In this document: positions 33,248 to 41,631 of the stretch, piece after piece
Layout of the letters: each line of letters opens with the position of its first letter
Position numbering within the stretch: position 1 is the first letter of the stretch
Assembly: GCF_021190955.1 (NCBI RefSeq)
Contig: NZ_JAIOAO010000009.1
Coordinates: forward strand, 109,825 to 173,824
Reading direction: 5' to 3'
DNA: 64,000 bases
DNA from: Parachryseolinea silvisoli
Lineage (GTDB): Bacteria > Bacteroidota > Bacteroidia > Cytophagales > Cyclobacteriaceae
Notes under the pieces: generated by a model
Told to the model about the DNA's origin: nothing
The model's input: only the letters and a program-made list of their open reading frames with translations
Databases searched by the model: none
Program-made: the position numbers and the translations under genes

Positions 33248-34438
33248 ATGTCAGTGAACACAATACAGAACTATTCAGTACTCGGCCTGCTACTGCTGGC
33301 AGTGGCATGCGGTAAAAAAGATCAACCGGGTGCGATGCAAGGTCCGCCGCCGGCGGGTGTCGTACTGCACGAGGTGAAAGCTTCCGATGCTGTTTATTAT
33401 GATGAATACCCCGCTACTATACGCGCCCTGAACGAAGTGGAGCTGCGCGCACAGGTAAGCGGATATATCACCGCCATCCATTTCACAGAAGGCGAAGTAG
33501 TAAAGAAAGGACAAAAACTGTACTCGATCGACCAGCAACAATACCAGGCCAACTACCAACAAGCACAAGCCAACCTGGCAGTACAGGAAGCAAACCTGAT
33601 CAAAGCCCAGCGTGACGTAGAACGCTACCGCGAGCTGGCCAAAAGCGATGCGATCGCCAAACAACAAGTAGACTATGCAGAAGCTGCTTATTCCGCTGCC
33701 CTGAAACAGGTAGACGCCGCCAAGGCAAGTGTACAAGGTGTGCAAACCAACGTGCGCTACTCCACCATCACGGCGCCGTTTGAAGGTACTATCGGGATCT
33801 CGCAAGTACGCTTAGGCGCCGCAGTATCCGCCGGCCAAACCTTGCTGAACACTATTTCATCAGACAATCCGATTGCGGCCGATATTACGGTAGACCAAAA
33901 AGAGATTCTCCGGTTTACACAGCTGCAGGCCAAGGGCCAGAGCCCGAAGGACTCCACCTTCCGTCTTGCCTTCGGCGGTGAAGTATATAACAAGCCCGGC
34001 AAGATCAGCGTGATCGACCGCGCGGTAGATCAAAACACGGGTTCCATCCGCATGCGCCTCACATTCCCCAACGACGGTAACGTATTGCGGGCGGGCATGA
34101 GTGGCACGCTGCAAGTATTGTCGACATCCAACACCGCCGCGGTACTGGTGCCATACAAAGCTGTCACCGAACAATTGGGTGAGTTCTTTGTATACGTAAC
34201 AATACCTGAAAACAAAGTGACGCAGCGAAAAGTAGTGTTGGGTCAGCAGATTGGAAACAACGTGATTGTGAAGAGCGGCCTGCAAGCCGGCGAAACGATC
34301 GTGGTGGAAGGCGTGCAGAACCTGCGCGAAGGTGCCTCCTATGCAGTAGTACAGCCTGGCGCGGCGCCGGGTGCTCCTGCGGCAGGCGCCCCTGCAGCGG
34401 GCGCGGCGAAGCCCGATGCCAAGGCAGAAAAGAAATAA
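33248..34438 (+). CDS. RND efflux membrane fusion protein (AcrA-like)
   Basis: 396 residues. Lipoprotein-type signal (GLLLLAVACGKK). Lipoyl/hairpin region with EVELRAQVSGYITAIHFTEGEVVKKGQKLYSID, the typical first half, a coiled-coil hairpin (about 85-150: QANYQQAQANLAVQEANLIKAQRDVERYRELAKSDAIAKQQVDYAEA), the second lipoyl half (YSTITAPFEGTIGISQVRLGAAVSAGQTL), beta-barrel, and a low-complexity Ala/Pro/Gly C-terminus. It links the RND pump to the TolC-type channel. It follows tolC after 21 nt. Confidence 0.95.
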   Translation: MSVNTIQNYSVLGLLLLAVACGKKDQPGAMQGPPPAGVVLHEVKASDAVYYDEYPATIRALNEVELRAQVSGYITAIHFTEGEVVKKGQKLYSIDQQQYQANYQQAQANLAVQEANLIKAQRDVERYRELAKSDAIAKQQVDYAEAAYSAALKQVDAAKASVQGVQTNVRYSTITAPFEGTIGISQVRLGAAVSAGQTLLNTISSDNPIAADITVDQKEILRFTQLQAKGQSPKDSTFRLAFGGEVYNKPGKISVIDRAVDQNTGSIRMRLTFPNDGNVLRAGMSGTLQVLSTSNTAAVLVPYKAVTEQLGEFFVYVTIPENKVTQRKVVLGQQIGNNVIVKSGLQAGETIVVEGVQNLREGASYAVVQPGAAPGAPAAGAPAAGAAKPDAKAEKK

Positions 34439-34471
34439 CCGAGACGGATTGAATTACCCTACGGAAAAGCA

Positions 34472-37400
34472 ATGATAGCAGACGTATTTATAAAAAGGCC
34501 GGTCACTTCCATCGTTGTATCGGTGGTGATCGTACTGGTGGGATTGATCGCCATGACGACTCTTCCCATTTCGCAATACCCCGACATCACACCGCCCACG
34601 GTGTCGGTAACGGGTATCTATACCGGCGCCGATGCGCAGACGGTAGAACAGACCACGACCACGGCCATGGAGACCCAGATCAACGGTACACCCGGCATGG
34701 CCTACATGTCCTCCAACAGTACCGGTAGTGGTCAAAGTAGTATTACAGTAACATTCGACATCGGTACCGACATCAACATCGCCACCCTCGACGTGCAAAA
34801 CCGCGTGAGCGTGGCCGAACCGACCCTGCCCGAAGTAGTGCGTCGTCTCGGTGTAACTGTGCGGAAACGTAACCCCAGTATCTTCATGGCGTTGGCGCTG
34901 TACTCACCGGAAGGCTCACACGACGCTGTGTTCCTCGGGAACTTCGCCAACATCTATATGAAGGACGCCTTGTCGCGTGTAAAAGGTGTCGGTGATATCT
35001 TTTCCCGCGGGGACGACTTCGCTATGCGCATCTGGCTGAACCCGGAAAAACTCGCCGCCCTGAACATGGCGCCTTCTGAAGTAACGGCCGCCCTGGCCGA
35101 ACAAAACCTGCAGGTAGCAGCCGGTTCGGTAGGGGGTAACCCGCAACGCAATGTACAGGCGTTTGAATACAACGTACTGACCAATAGCCGGATCAACAAA
35201 AAGGAAGACTTCGAAAACATCATCGTGCGTACCACCCCGGCCACGGGCAACATGGTATACCTGAAAGATGTTGCCCGCGTCGAGCTGAAACGATTTGACT
35301 ATGGCAACAATTCGTTTGTAAACGGCAAGCCTTGCGCCTTCCTGCTGATATACCTCGCGCCCGGTGCCAATGCCCTGGAGACAGCCGAAGGGGTGAACCA
35401 CACCCTGCAGGAAATGAAGAAAAGCTTCCCGAAAGATTTGGACTACCTCATTCCCGTAGAAACAACCTCGGTGGTGGAAGTATCCATCGAAGAAGTATTG
35501 CACACCCTCGTAGAAGCCCTGTTGCTCGTGATCATCGTGGTGTTCCTGTTCCTCCAGAACTGGCGCTCGACCCTGATTCCGATCCTGGCGATCCCGGTAT
35601 CGTTGATCGGTACATTCATCTTCTTTATACCGTTCGGCTTTACGATCAACACACTGACACTGTTCGCCTTCGTACTGGCCATCGGTATCGTGGTGGATGA
35701 TGCGATCGTTGTGGTCGAAGCGGTGCAGCATAATATGGACCATGAAGGGCTTACACCGAAAGAAGCAACGCAGAAAGCGATGCGTGACATTAGTGGTCCG
35801 GTAATCGCCATCGCGTTGATCCTGACGGCCGTATTCGTACCCGTAGGCTTTGTGCCCGGTATCGTTGGTAAACTGTACCAACAGTTCGCCATTACCATTG
35901 CCATCTCCGTATTGATCTCGGCCTTCGTCGCCCTTTCGCTGACACCTGCGCTGTGTATGCTGATGCTGCGGCCTGCCGATAAGAACGGTAAGAAAAACTT
36001 CCTGGACCGCTTCTTTGATGCCTTCAACCGCTGGTTCGATCGCGTGTCACACGCGTATACCGGAGGCGTACACTCCTGGATCAAGCGCACCCCGCTGGTC
36101 ATGATCATGATGGTGTGTGTATTTGTCGGACTGTTCCTGCTCTTTAAAAATAAACCGACAGGCTTTATCCCGACGGAAGATGAAAAGCGTGTTATCGTAA
36201 CCTATGAGTTGCCCGAAGGTGCGTCTACCCAGCGCAGCATCGCGATGATGTTGGATCTGCAGAAACGCCTCAAACAAATCCCCGCTGTAGAGGTAGTGGG
36301 TGGTCTTGCAGGATTGAACGTACTGACGTTCTCCAACAAGTCTAACTCCGGTACGGTGTTTATTGCCTTGAAGCATTGGAATGAGCGTAACCTCAAGACC
36401 GAAAGTGTGCCCGCCATTATCGCCGAAATCCAGAAACGCACAGCCGACATTAAAGAGGCACGTGTTATCGCGATCTCGCCGCCCGCCATTCCGGGGTTGG
36501 GTCAATCGTCTGGTTTTACATTCGAATTACAACAAACGACCAGCACCGACGACGTGCAGAAATTTGAAGGCGTGATGCGCAAATTCCTCGGTGCTGTGAA
36601 CCAGCGTCCGGAGATCGCCATGGCCTACTCGTTCTTCACTGCCCGCACGCCTAGCTACCAGGTTGACGTGGACAAAGAGAAAGCCAAGAAGCTCGGTGTA
36701 TCCGTCGCGGAAGCGTACGGCACCCTGGCTACCTTGTTGGGAAGCTCGTACGTAAACGACTTTAACATCTACGGTCGTAACTTCCGCGTGATGGCACAGG
36801 CCGACTCGACATACCGTGGTAACATCAATGACATCGGTCGCTACCGCGTGCGCAACAGCGCCGGCGGCATGGTACCGCTCAGTGCGCTGATTACCTCACG
36901 CGTGATCGAAACCCCTGCCGTGGTATCGCACTACAACCTCTACCGCTCCGCGGAGATCATGGGTGCTGCGAAGCCCGGCTTCAGTAGCGGGCAGGCCATC
37001 GAGGCGCTGCGCGAGGTAGCAGACCAAACGTTGCCTGCGGGATACGGCTATGACTTCTCCGGCATGAGCCGCGAAGAGATCAAAGCCGGTAGCAGTACCG
37101 GTATGATCTTCGCCATCTCCATTGTGTTTGTGTTCCTCTTCCTGGCGGCCCTGTATGAAAGCTGGTCGGTACCCTTCTCGGTACTCTTTGCAGTACCCGT
37201 CGGCGCGCTCGGATCGATCCTCACGCTGACGTTCTTGCCCAGCCTGACCAACAACATCTACGCACAGATCGGTCTCATTACCCTCATCGGATTGGCGGCG
37301 AAGAACGCCATCCTGATCGTCGAGTTCGCCAAAGAACGTTTTGACCGGGGTATCGATGTGATACCGGCTACACTCGAAGCCGTGCAGCTGCGTCTCCGCC

Positions 37401-37645
37401 CCATCATCATGACGTCGCTGGCGTTCATCCTGGGCGTGTTGCCACTGGCCTTCTCGGCTGGTGCCGGTGCTGAAGCACGTAAGACCATCGGCTGGACCGT
37501 AGCCGGGGGGATGCTTGCCGCCAGCTCGCTGGCAATCTTTGTGGTCCCCGTACTGTACGTACTGGTAACCAAGATCGCGTACCGCAATCGGAAAATCGAA
37601 GAACCACCGGCATATGCCGTGGAACAACCGATAACGCCGCACTAA
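34472..37645 (+). CDS. RND (HAE1/AcrB-type) efflux pump
   Basis: 1057 residues, normal for AcrB. Starts IADVFIKRPVTSIVVSVVIVLVGLIAM with TPPTVSVTGIYTGADAQTVEQ. Twelve membrane helices; the TM4 proton-relay GIVVDDAIVVVEAV holds the DD pair, and the TM10 Lys is suggested by LIGLAAKNAILIVEFA. Two large periplasmic loops with porter domains lie between TM1-2 and TM7-8. The HAE1 substrate range cannot be deduced. It is the last gene of the operon and is followed after 21 nt by a terminator. Confidence 0.97.
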   Translation: MIADVFIKRPVTSIVVSVVIVLVGLIAMTTLPISQYPDITPPTVSVTGIYTGADAQTVEQTTTTAMETQINGTPGMAYMSSNSTGSGQSSITVTFDIGTDINIATLDVQNRVSVAEPTLPEVVRRLGVTVRKRNPSIFMALALYSPEGSHDAVFLGNFANIYMKDALSRVKGVGDIFSRGDDFAMRIWLNPEKLAALNMAPSEVTAALAEQNLQVAAGSVGGNPQRNVQAFEYNVLTNSRINKKEDFENIIVRTTPATGNMVYLKDVARVELKRFDYGNNSFVNGKPCAFLLIYLAPGANALETAEGVNHTLQEMKKSFPKDLDYLIPVETTSVVEVSIEEVLHTLVEALLLVIIVVFLFLQNWRSTLIPILAIPVSLIGTFIFFIPFGFTINTLTLFAFVLAIGIVVDDAIVVVEAVQHNMDHEGLTPKEATQKAMRDISGPVIAIALILTAVFVPVGFVPGIVGKLYQQFAITIAISVLISAFVALSLTPALCMLMLRPADKNGKKNFLDRFFDAFNRWFDRVSHAYTGGVHSWIKRTPLVMIMMVCVFVGLFLLFKNKPTGFIPTEDEKRVIVTYELPEGASTQRSIAMMLDLQKRLKQIPAVEVVGGLAGLNVLTFSNKSNSGTVFIALKHWNERNLKTESVPAIIAEIQKRTADIKEARVIAISPPAIPGLGQSSGFTFELQQTTSTDDVQKFEGVMRKFLGAVNQRPEIAMAYSFFTARTPSYQVDVDKEKAKKLGVSVAEAYGTLATLLGSSYVNDFNIYGRNFRVMAQADSTYRGNINDIGRYRVRNSAGGMVPLSALITSRVIETPAVVSHYNLYRSAEIMGAAKPGFSSGQAIEALREVADQTLPAGYGYDFSGMSREEIKAGSSTGMIFAISIVFVFLFLAALYESWSVPFSVLFAVPVGALGSILTLTFLPSLTNNIYAQIGLITLIGLAAKNAILIVEFAKERFDRGIDVIPATLEAVQLRLRPIIMTSLAFILGVLPLAFSAGAGAEARKTIGWTVAGGMLAASSLAIFVVPVLYVLVTKIAYRNRKIEEPPAYAVEQPITPH

Positions 37646-37666
37646 CAAACAAATCGTATAACAGAG

Positions 37667-37698
37667 AGCTGCCCAGGGAAACCCGGGCAGCTTTTTTT
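37667..37698 (+). terminator. Intrinsic terminator of efflux operon
   Basis: AGCTGCCC (37667-37674) pairs with GGGCAGCT (37685-37692), extended by T-run TTTTTTT. Confidence 0.9.
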
Positions 37699-37763
37699 AT
37701 GACTACTGACATACCCTTGTCACACACCCTTGCCAAATTGGGATTCATAAAAACAACAGACGT

Positions 37764-38321
37764 ATGCGAAAAGTAATCTTAGACCTTGCCGTGACACTCG
37801 ACGGCTTTATCGAAGGCCCCCGCGGAGAAATCGATTGGTGCATCATGGACGATGAGGTCGGAGAGTACTTCCAGGCATTCCGCGCGTCCATCGACACCGT
37901 GTTGTACGGCCGCACCAGCTACCAGGAGTTTGGCAATCATCAGCCCGATGCCAACAGTCCCCAGGAAGTCATCGACTTCTACCGCGACATAAACCAGATG
38001 AAAAAATATGTCTTCTCCCGGACGCTCGACACCGCTGCCGGTAATACGACATTGATCAAAGACAACATCGCCGAAGAAGTAAACAAGATCAAAGAACAAC
38101 CCGGCAAAGATATCTGGCTCTTTGGCGGTGCGTCGCTGATTACCACCTTTGTAAACCAGGACCTTGTGGACGAATACCGGTTGTCTGTACATCCTATTGT
38201 ACTCGGCGGCGGCAAGGCACTCTTCCAGAACATACAACACCGGGTAGGACTTACATTCCTGAAAGCTGTACCCTATACGTCCGGTGTGGTCACGTTGTAT
38301 TATCAACGCGCAAACGCGTAA
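37764..38321 (+). CDS. Dihydrofolate reductase-like protein (RibD C-terminal domain)
   Basis: 185 residues of the RibD_C family: N-terminal KVILDLAVTLDGFIEGPRGEIDW, then VLYGRTSYQEF, the NADPH-binding GKDIWLFGGASLITTFVNQDLVDEYRLSVHPIVLGGGKALF, and a C-terminal strand (GVVTLYYQR). Such small YyaP/YwjB-type proteins are predicted reductases of unknown substrate; a dihydrofolate role is not assured. Cytoplasmic. It stands alone between the efflux terminator and a small unknown gene. Confidence 0.9.
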   Translation: MRKVILDLAVTLDGFIEGPRGEIDWCIMDDEVGEYFQAFRASIDTVLYGRTSYQEFGNHQPDANSPQEVIDFYRDINQMKKYVFSRTLDTAAGNTTLIKDNIAEEVNKIKEQPGKDIWLFGGASLITTFVNQDLVDEYRLSVHPIVLGGGKALFQNIQHRVGLTFLKAVPYTSGVVTLYYQRANA

Positions 38322-38350
38322 TGCTTTCCGGAAATTAGTACCTTTTGCCC

Positions 38351-38608
38351 ATGAACAATACAGCCGACAATACCGCAACGCCCCACATCAGCACCGACAA
38401 GGCCCTGATCACGCTGCTGAAGTATAACATCGAGAACTCGATCAAGCTTACCTCCATCATGAAGCGGCAGCTGGAGCTCAAAGCCCTGCTACAGCACGGC
38501 ACCCTCGACAACGAACAAGTTAACGAAGAGCTGTCTATTCGCCTGGCCCAGATCGATGAGCTCGTGCAAAAAGAATTTCGCAAAGACCTCGAATTTATAA
38601 CCTCCTGA
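38351..38608 (+). CDS. Small cytoplasmic hypothetical protein
   Basis: 85 residues from ATG 38351; the frame begins at a TTG at 38345. Mostly helical: ALITLLKYNIENSIKLTSIMKRQLELKALLQHG and EQVNEELSIRLAQIDELVQKEFRKDLEF. I recognise no family. TACCTTTTG sits just 5 nt upstream, a promoter-like sequence with one extra base, so a near-leaderless message is possible. It is followed by a REP-like repeat and then a terminator, which would end its transcript. Confidence 0.6.
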   Translation: MNNTADNTATPHISTDKALITLLKYNIENSIKLTSIMKRQLELKALLQHGTLDNEQVNEELSIRLAQIDELVQKEFRKDLEFITS

Positions 38609-38619
38609 ATATATAACTT

Positions 38620-38729
38620 ACTGGCGAGTCTTAGGCCGTCCCGGCCCAGACCGCTTGCTGGCGCAAGTCTTAGCGCCGCCCCGGCGCGGGGACTTGTGCC
38701 TACACCTGGTGCCAGTCTTCAGACTGGCG
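38620..38729 (+). repeat. REP-like palindromic repeat, copy B
   Basis: The main unit starts GCTTGCTGGCGCAAGTCTTAG near 38654, has the inner CGCCGCCCCGGCG, closes with GGGGACTTGTGCC (to 38700), and ends with the hairpin GCCAGTCTtcAGACTGGC (38711-38728). A partial unit (ACTGGCGAGTCTTAGGCC) precedes it at 38620. Best-formed forward copy in the window. Confidence 0.75.
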
Positions 38730-38831
38730 TGGGGGTAACGTCGTAACCCCAGCCGCCATACATATACATCGTTCCAGTCGCCCCAAATAGTACTAATATA
38801 TAGTATAGTAAAAATTAAACAATACCTTTAC

Positions 38832-38874
38832 AGCCAGGTAATGATCCTCCCGCAAATCATCGCCTGGCTTTTTT
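38832..38874 (+). terminator. Intrinsic terminator downstream of REP copy B
   Basis: AGCCAGG...ATGAT pairs with ATCAT..CCTGGCT (38832-38869) and runs into TTTTTTC. TACCTTTA (38823-38830), a near-match to the -7 element, lies immediately before it. The gene-free stretch 38609-38934 holds only the REP copy, this hairpin and AT-rich sequence. Confidence 0.75.
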
Positions 38875-38934
38875 CTTCTGAAAGGTTGCTCCCGCCCGCA
38901 CCGAGAAAAAGAAACGTTTATTAAAATATACAGC

Positions 38935-39174
38935 ATGAGCAAGTCAGAAGACCTGACACCTGCGCAACGGGTCATTCTACAACGCATAGGAACCAAACTA
39001 AAAGAGCTCCGCGAACAGCAGGGGAGGAGCATCGAATCCGTCGCCGCCGAGGCCGGTATTGCCGTTGAGCTATTGTGTGCCATCGAAGCAGGCCGGGAAG
39101 AAGTCGTATGGGAGTCCCTCGCCTGGATCAGTGCGCTCTACGGTACGTCGCAGGACGATGTGCCGGGGCGATAG
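38935..39174 (+). CDS. Small XRE-family helix-turn-helix protein
   Basis: 79 residues, essentially one HTH_3 domain: IGTKLKELREQQGRSIESVAAEAGIAVELLCAIEAGREEVVWESLAWISALYGTS. No effector or oligomerisation domain. Cytoplasmic DNA-binding protein. Terminator before it and a 240-nt gap after it suggest it is monocistronic. The perfect 12-bp palindrome CGTTAGCTAACG (39257-39268) lies 80 nt downstream, in front of the MFS gene, and might be its site; this is inference. Confidence 0.85.
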   Translation: MSKSEDLTPAQRVILQRIGTKLKELREQQGRSIESVAAEAGIAVELLCAIEAGREEVVWESLAWISALYGTSQDDVPGR

Positions 39175-39256
39175 TGTTGTATGCTTTTCGTAAAAAACTT
39201 GTATCGATCATCGCTCTTGCAAAACGGGACGATGCCGCTTGTTATATTGCTGCAAA

Positions 39257-39268
39257 CGTTAGCTAACG
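39257..39268. promoter_or_regulatory. Palindrome CGTTAGCTAACG upstream of MFS gene
   Basis: A perfect 12-bp palindrome in the 241-nt gap between the XRE gene and the MFS transporter. It might be an operator for the XRE protein. No other support. Confidence 0.35.
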
Positions 39269-39415
39269 AAATATTGATTCGTAGGCGAAGCAACATAATA
39301 AGGATCGGTAACGATGTCGGTGGTTTTTTATAGTCGCGGTGCGGGAATTATTCGAGGGGCAGAATATGTTCAGTATTTTTGCCTGTTGCAAGATTGCAGC
39401 CATACGAATAAAAAG

Positions 39416-40603
39416 ATGAAGAAGAGTTTACTCGCATTGATGTTGGGCGGATTGGCCCTCGGTACGACAGAGTTTGTGATGATGGGCATCCTGCCGGACA
39501 TTGCCAAAGACCTCGACATATCCATTCCCGTAGCAGGCCACCTGATCTCGGCGTATGCACTCGGGGTGGTGATCGGTGCACCGTTGCTGGTGATACTGGC
39601 GGGCACATATCCGCCGAAAAAGATCTTGCTGGCATTGGTCATGATGATCACCGGCTTCAACGCGCTCTCTATGCTGGCACCCGGCTACGACCTCTTGTTC
39701 CTGACACGCCTGTTGTCCGGATTACCGCACGGAGCGTTCTTCGGTGTAGGCGCCGTGGTAGCAAGCCGCCTGGCCGACAAAGGTAAAGAGGCGCAAGCCG
39801 TATCGATCATGTTTGCCGGTCTTACCGTTGCCAACCTCGCGGGGGTGCCGCTGGGAACCTATATCGGTCACCACATCGACTGGCGGTACGCATTTGTACT
39901 CATCGCCTTCATCGGCCTGGTCACCTTGCTGTGCGTACAGCTGTGGATGCCGCGCCTGGAAGCAAAAAGCGACGGCAGCCTGAAAGAACAAATGAAGTTC
40001 TTCCGCAGTGCCGACGCCTGGCTGATCATCTGTATCACCGCCATCGGCACCGGCGGACTGTTCTGCTGGATCAGCTACATCGCACCGCTGCTGACAGAGG
40101 TCTCGGGCTTTGCTCCGGAATCCGTCCCCTATATTCTGGCCTTCGCAGGCCTGGGCATGGTGTTCGGCAACATTCTCGGCGGCTGGCTCGCCGACCGGTT
40201 TTCACCGGCCAGGACCTCGGCAGCCTTGTTAGTCGCGATGGCCGTATCACTTATTCTTGTATATTTCGTATCGTATAACAAAGCCTTCGCCCTGATCATG
40301 ACGTTTCTCACCGGCGGCATTGCATTTGCCCTGGCAGCGCCCATTCAGGTGCTGATGATCCAGGCAGCGAAGGGTGCCGAGATGCTGGCCGCGGCGGTAT
40401 CGCAGGCATGCTTTAACCTGGGCAATGCGTTGGGTGCCTACTTAGGCGGTTTGCCCATCGCAGCGGGCCTGGGGTATACCGCACCCGAGTGGGTAGGCGT
40501 GCTCATGGCGCTGACCGGCGCACTCGCGGCGGCGGGGCTGATCCGCATCCAGCAAAAACGTGAAACGGAAGTGCCCGACCCGACACCTCAAACCGTATAC
40601 TAG
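39416..40603 (+). CDS. MFS transporter (DHA1/AraJ-type efflux permease)
   Basis: 395 residues from ATG 39416; the frame extends to 39314, but the extension is not hydrophobic and MKKSLLALMLGGLALGTTEFVMMGILPDIAKDL is the standard first helix of this group. Twelve membrane helices; motif A-like G-x-LADR-FSPART in GGWLADRFSPART; motif after TM4 typical of AraJ/YdhP/NepI-type proteins (LSGLPHGAFFGVGAVVASRLAD). Proton-driven export, substrate unknown. Near Dps and an XRE regulator, with no functional link visible. Confidence 0.92.
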   Translation: MKKSLLALMLGGLALGTTEFVMMGILPDIAKDLDISIPVAGHLISAYALGVVIGAPLLVILAGTYPPKKILLALVMMITGFNALSMLAPGYDLLFLTRLLSGLPHGAFFGVGAVVASRLADKGKEAQAVSIMFAGLTVANLAGVPLGTYIGHHIDWRYAFVLIAFIGLVTLLCVQLWMPRLEAKSDGSLKEQMKFFRSADAWLIICITAIGTGGLFCWISYIAPLLTEVSGFAPESVPYILAFAGLGMVFGNILGGWLADRFSPARTSAALLVAMAVSLILVYFVSYNKAFALIMTFLTGGIAFALAAPIQVLMIQAAKGAEMLAAAVSQACFNLGNALGAYLGGLPIAAGLGYTAPEWVGVLMALTGALAAAGLIRIQQKRETEVPDPTPQTVY

Positions 40604-40639
40604 TATAATAGTAAAGATGATATACTAACCAACCCATTT

Positions 40640-41113
40640 ATGAAAACAAACATCGGAATTCAGGAAGATCGCACCCAGGCAGTAGCCGTCCAATTGTCCA
40701 AGCTGCTGGCAGACGAGTATGTACTCTACACCAAGACGCGCAACGCGCACTGGAACGTAGAAGGTCCGGACTTTCACAACATGCACCTTTTCTTCGAGAG
40801 CCAGTACGAGCAGCTGGATGAGATCATCGACAACGTAGCCGAACGCGTGCGCGCCCTGGGCCACTACGCCCCCGCTACACTCAAGAGCTTTCTGCAGCTC
40901 ACACACCTGACCGAATACAGCGAGCGTGAAAACACCAGCAAAGGTTTTCTCGAAGAGCTGCTGACCGACCACGACAGCATCATCACCTTCCTGCGCGAAA
41001 ACATCGAACCGTTCGCCAACGAATACCGCGACGCCGGCACCAGCGACTTCATCACCGGGCTGATGGAAACGCACGAAAAGATGGCCTGGATGCTCCGAGC
41101 ACATTTGAAGTAA
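40640..41113 (+). CDS. dps: Dps-family DNA-protecting ferritin
   Basis: 157 residues, the usual Dps length. Ferroxidase-centre motif in NAHWNVEGPDFHNMHLFFESQYEQLDEIIDNVAERVRALG carries the His, Asp and Glu ligands (H-x10-D-x3-E pattern), shared between subunits of the dodecamer. It stores iron oxidised by hydrogen peroxide and protects DNA; cytoplasmic. No obvious OxyR or Fur box seen. A strong hairpin ends the gene. Confidence 0.94.
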   Translation: MKTNIGIQEDRTQAVAVQLSKLLADEYVLYTKTRNAHWNVEGPDFHNMHLFFESQYEQLDEIIDNVAERVRALGHYAPATLKSFLQLTHLTEYSERENTSKGFLEELLTDHDSIITFLRENIEPFANEYRDAGTSDFITGLMETHEKMAWMLRAHLK

Positions 41114-41126
41114 TCTTTGTAGTATA

Positions 41127-41160
41127 GGCGTAGATGAAGACGATTTGCTTCATCTACGCC
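41127..41160. terminator. Perfect 13-bp hairpin after dps
   Basis: GGCGTAGATGAAG (41127-41139) pairs perfectly with CTTCATCTACGCC (41148-41160) around an 8-nt loop. No T-run follows, so termination would need another factor, or the hairpin stabilises the 3' end. Confidence 0.6.
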
Positions 41161-41631
41161 TGTACCAGCGGAACGCCTTCTTACAGGCCGTTCTGTTGCT
41201 GTCCAACCCGTTACGCCGACACCGGATAGCCAACCGGCGGCCGGGCATCACCATCCTTTCATTAGCCTGTGCGTTATCCGACCAGCAGGGTTGTCCTTCA
41301 GACTCGCCCGTACCCACCACCCAACGCGACAGCCTGCGACTAACAGGCACCATCGGCCACATCACGGCCAGTCTGCTTTGAGTAAGGTAAAATGTTAAAA
41401 TAGGGCACCAGCCCAACGAGCAGCTCAGTCCAAACCATAGAAAAATGCTAAATCGTGCCACCTGACAGTAAATCACACGATCCACAGCCCCTAATCCGCA
41501 GGAAATTTTTCTTTTGATGCCCCAACGTCAAAAACGGATTATTACATTTGAGCTTTGCGGATTCCAACGCCCACCCGCAGGGTGCGGCAGTAGGACAATC
41601 CGTTTTCCACTAAGCAACCGAAACACCAACT
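41161..41631. other. Gene-free interval before the GH125 gene, with promoter-like elements
   Basis: No convincing gene. TACATTTG at 41543-41550 is a perfect TAnnTTTG about 80 bp before the GH125 start. It is flanked by a 10-bp inverted repeat: AAAACGGATT at 41531-41540 and AATCCGTTTT at 41597-41606. The first 230 nt are GC-rich with open frames in two directions, but none with a believable product; it might be a gene remnant. Confidence 0.4.

Noticed and set aside
41145..41485. Two opposed open frames (78 aa on plus, 111 aa on minus) in the interval after dps
   Set aside because: Arg- and Trp-rich or otherwise poor composition, no motif, start inside the dps hairpin, and no promoter. Treated as gene-free.
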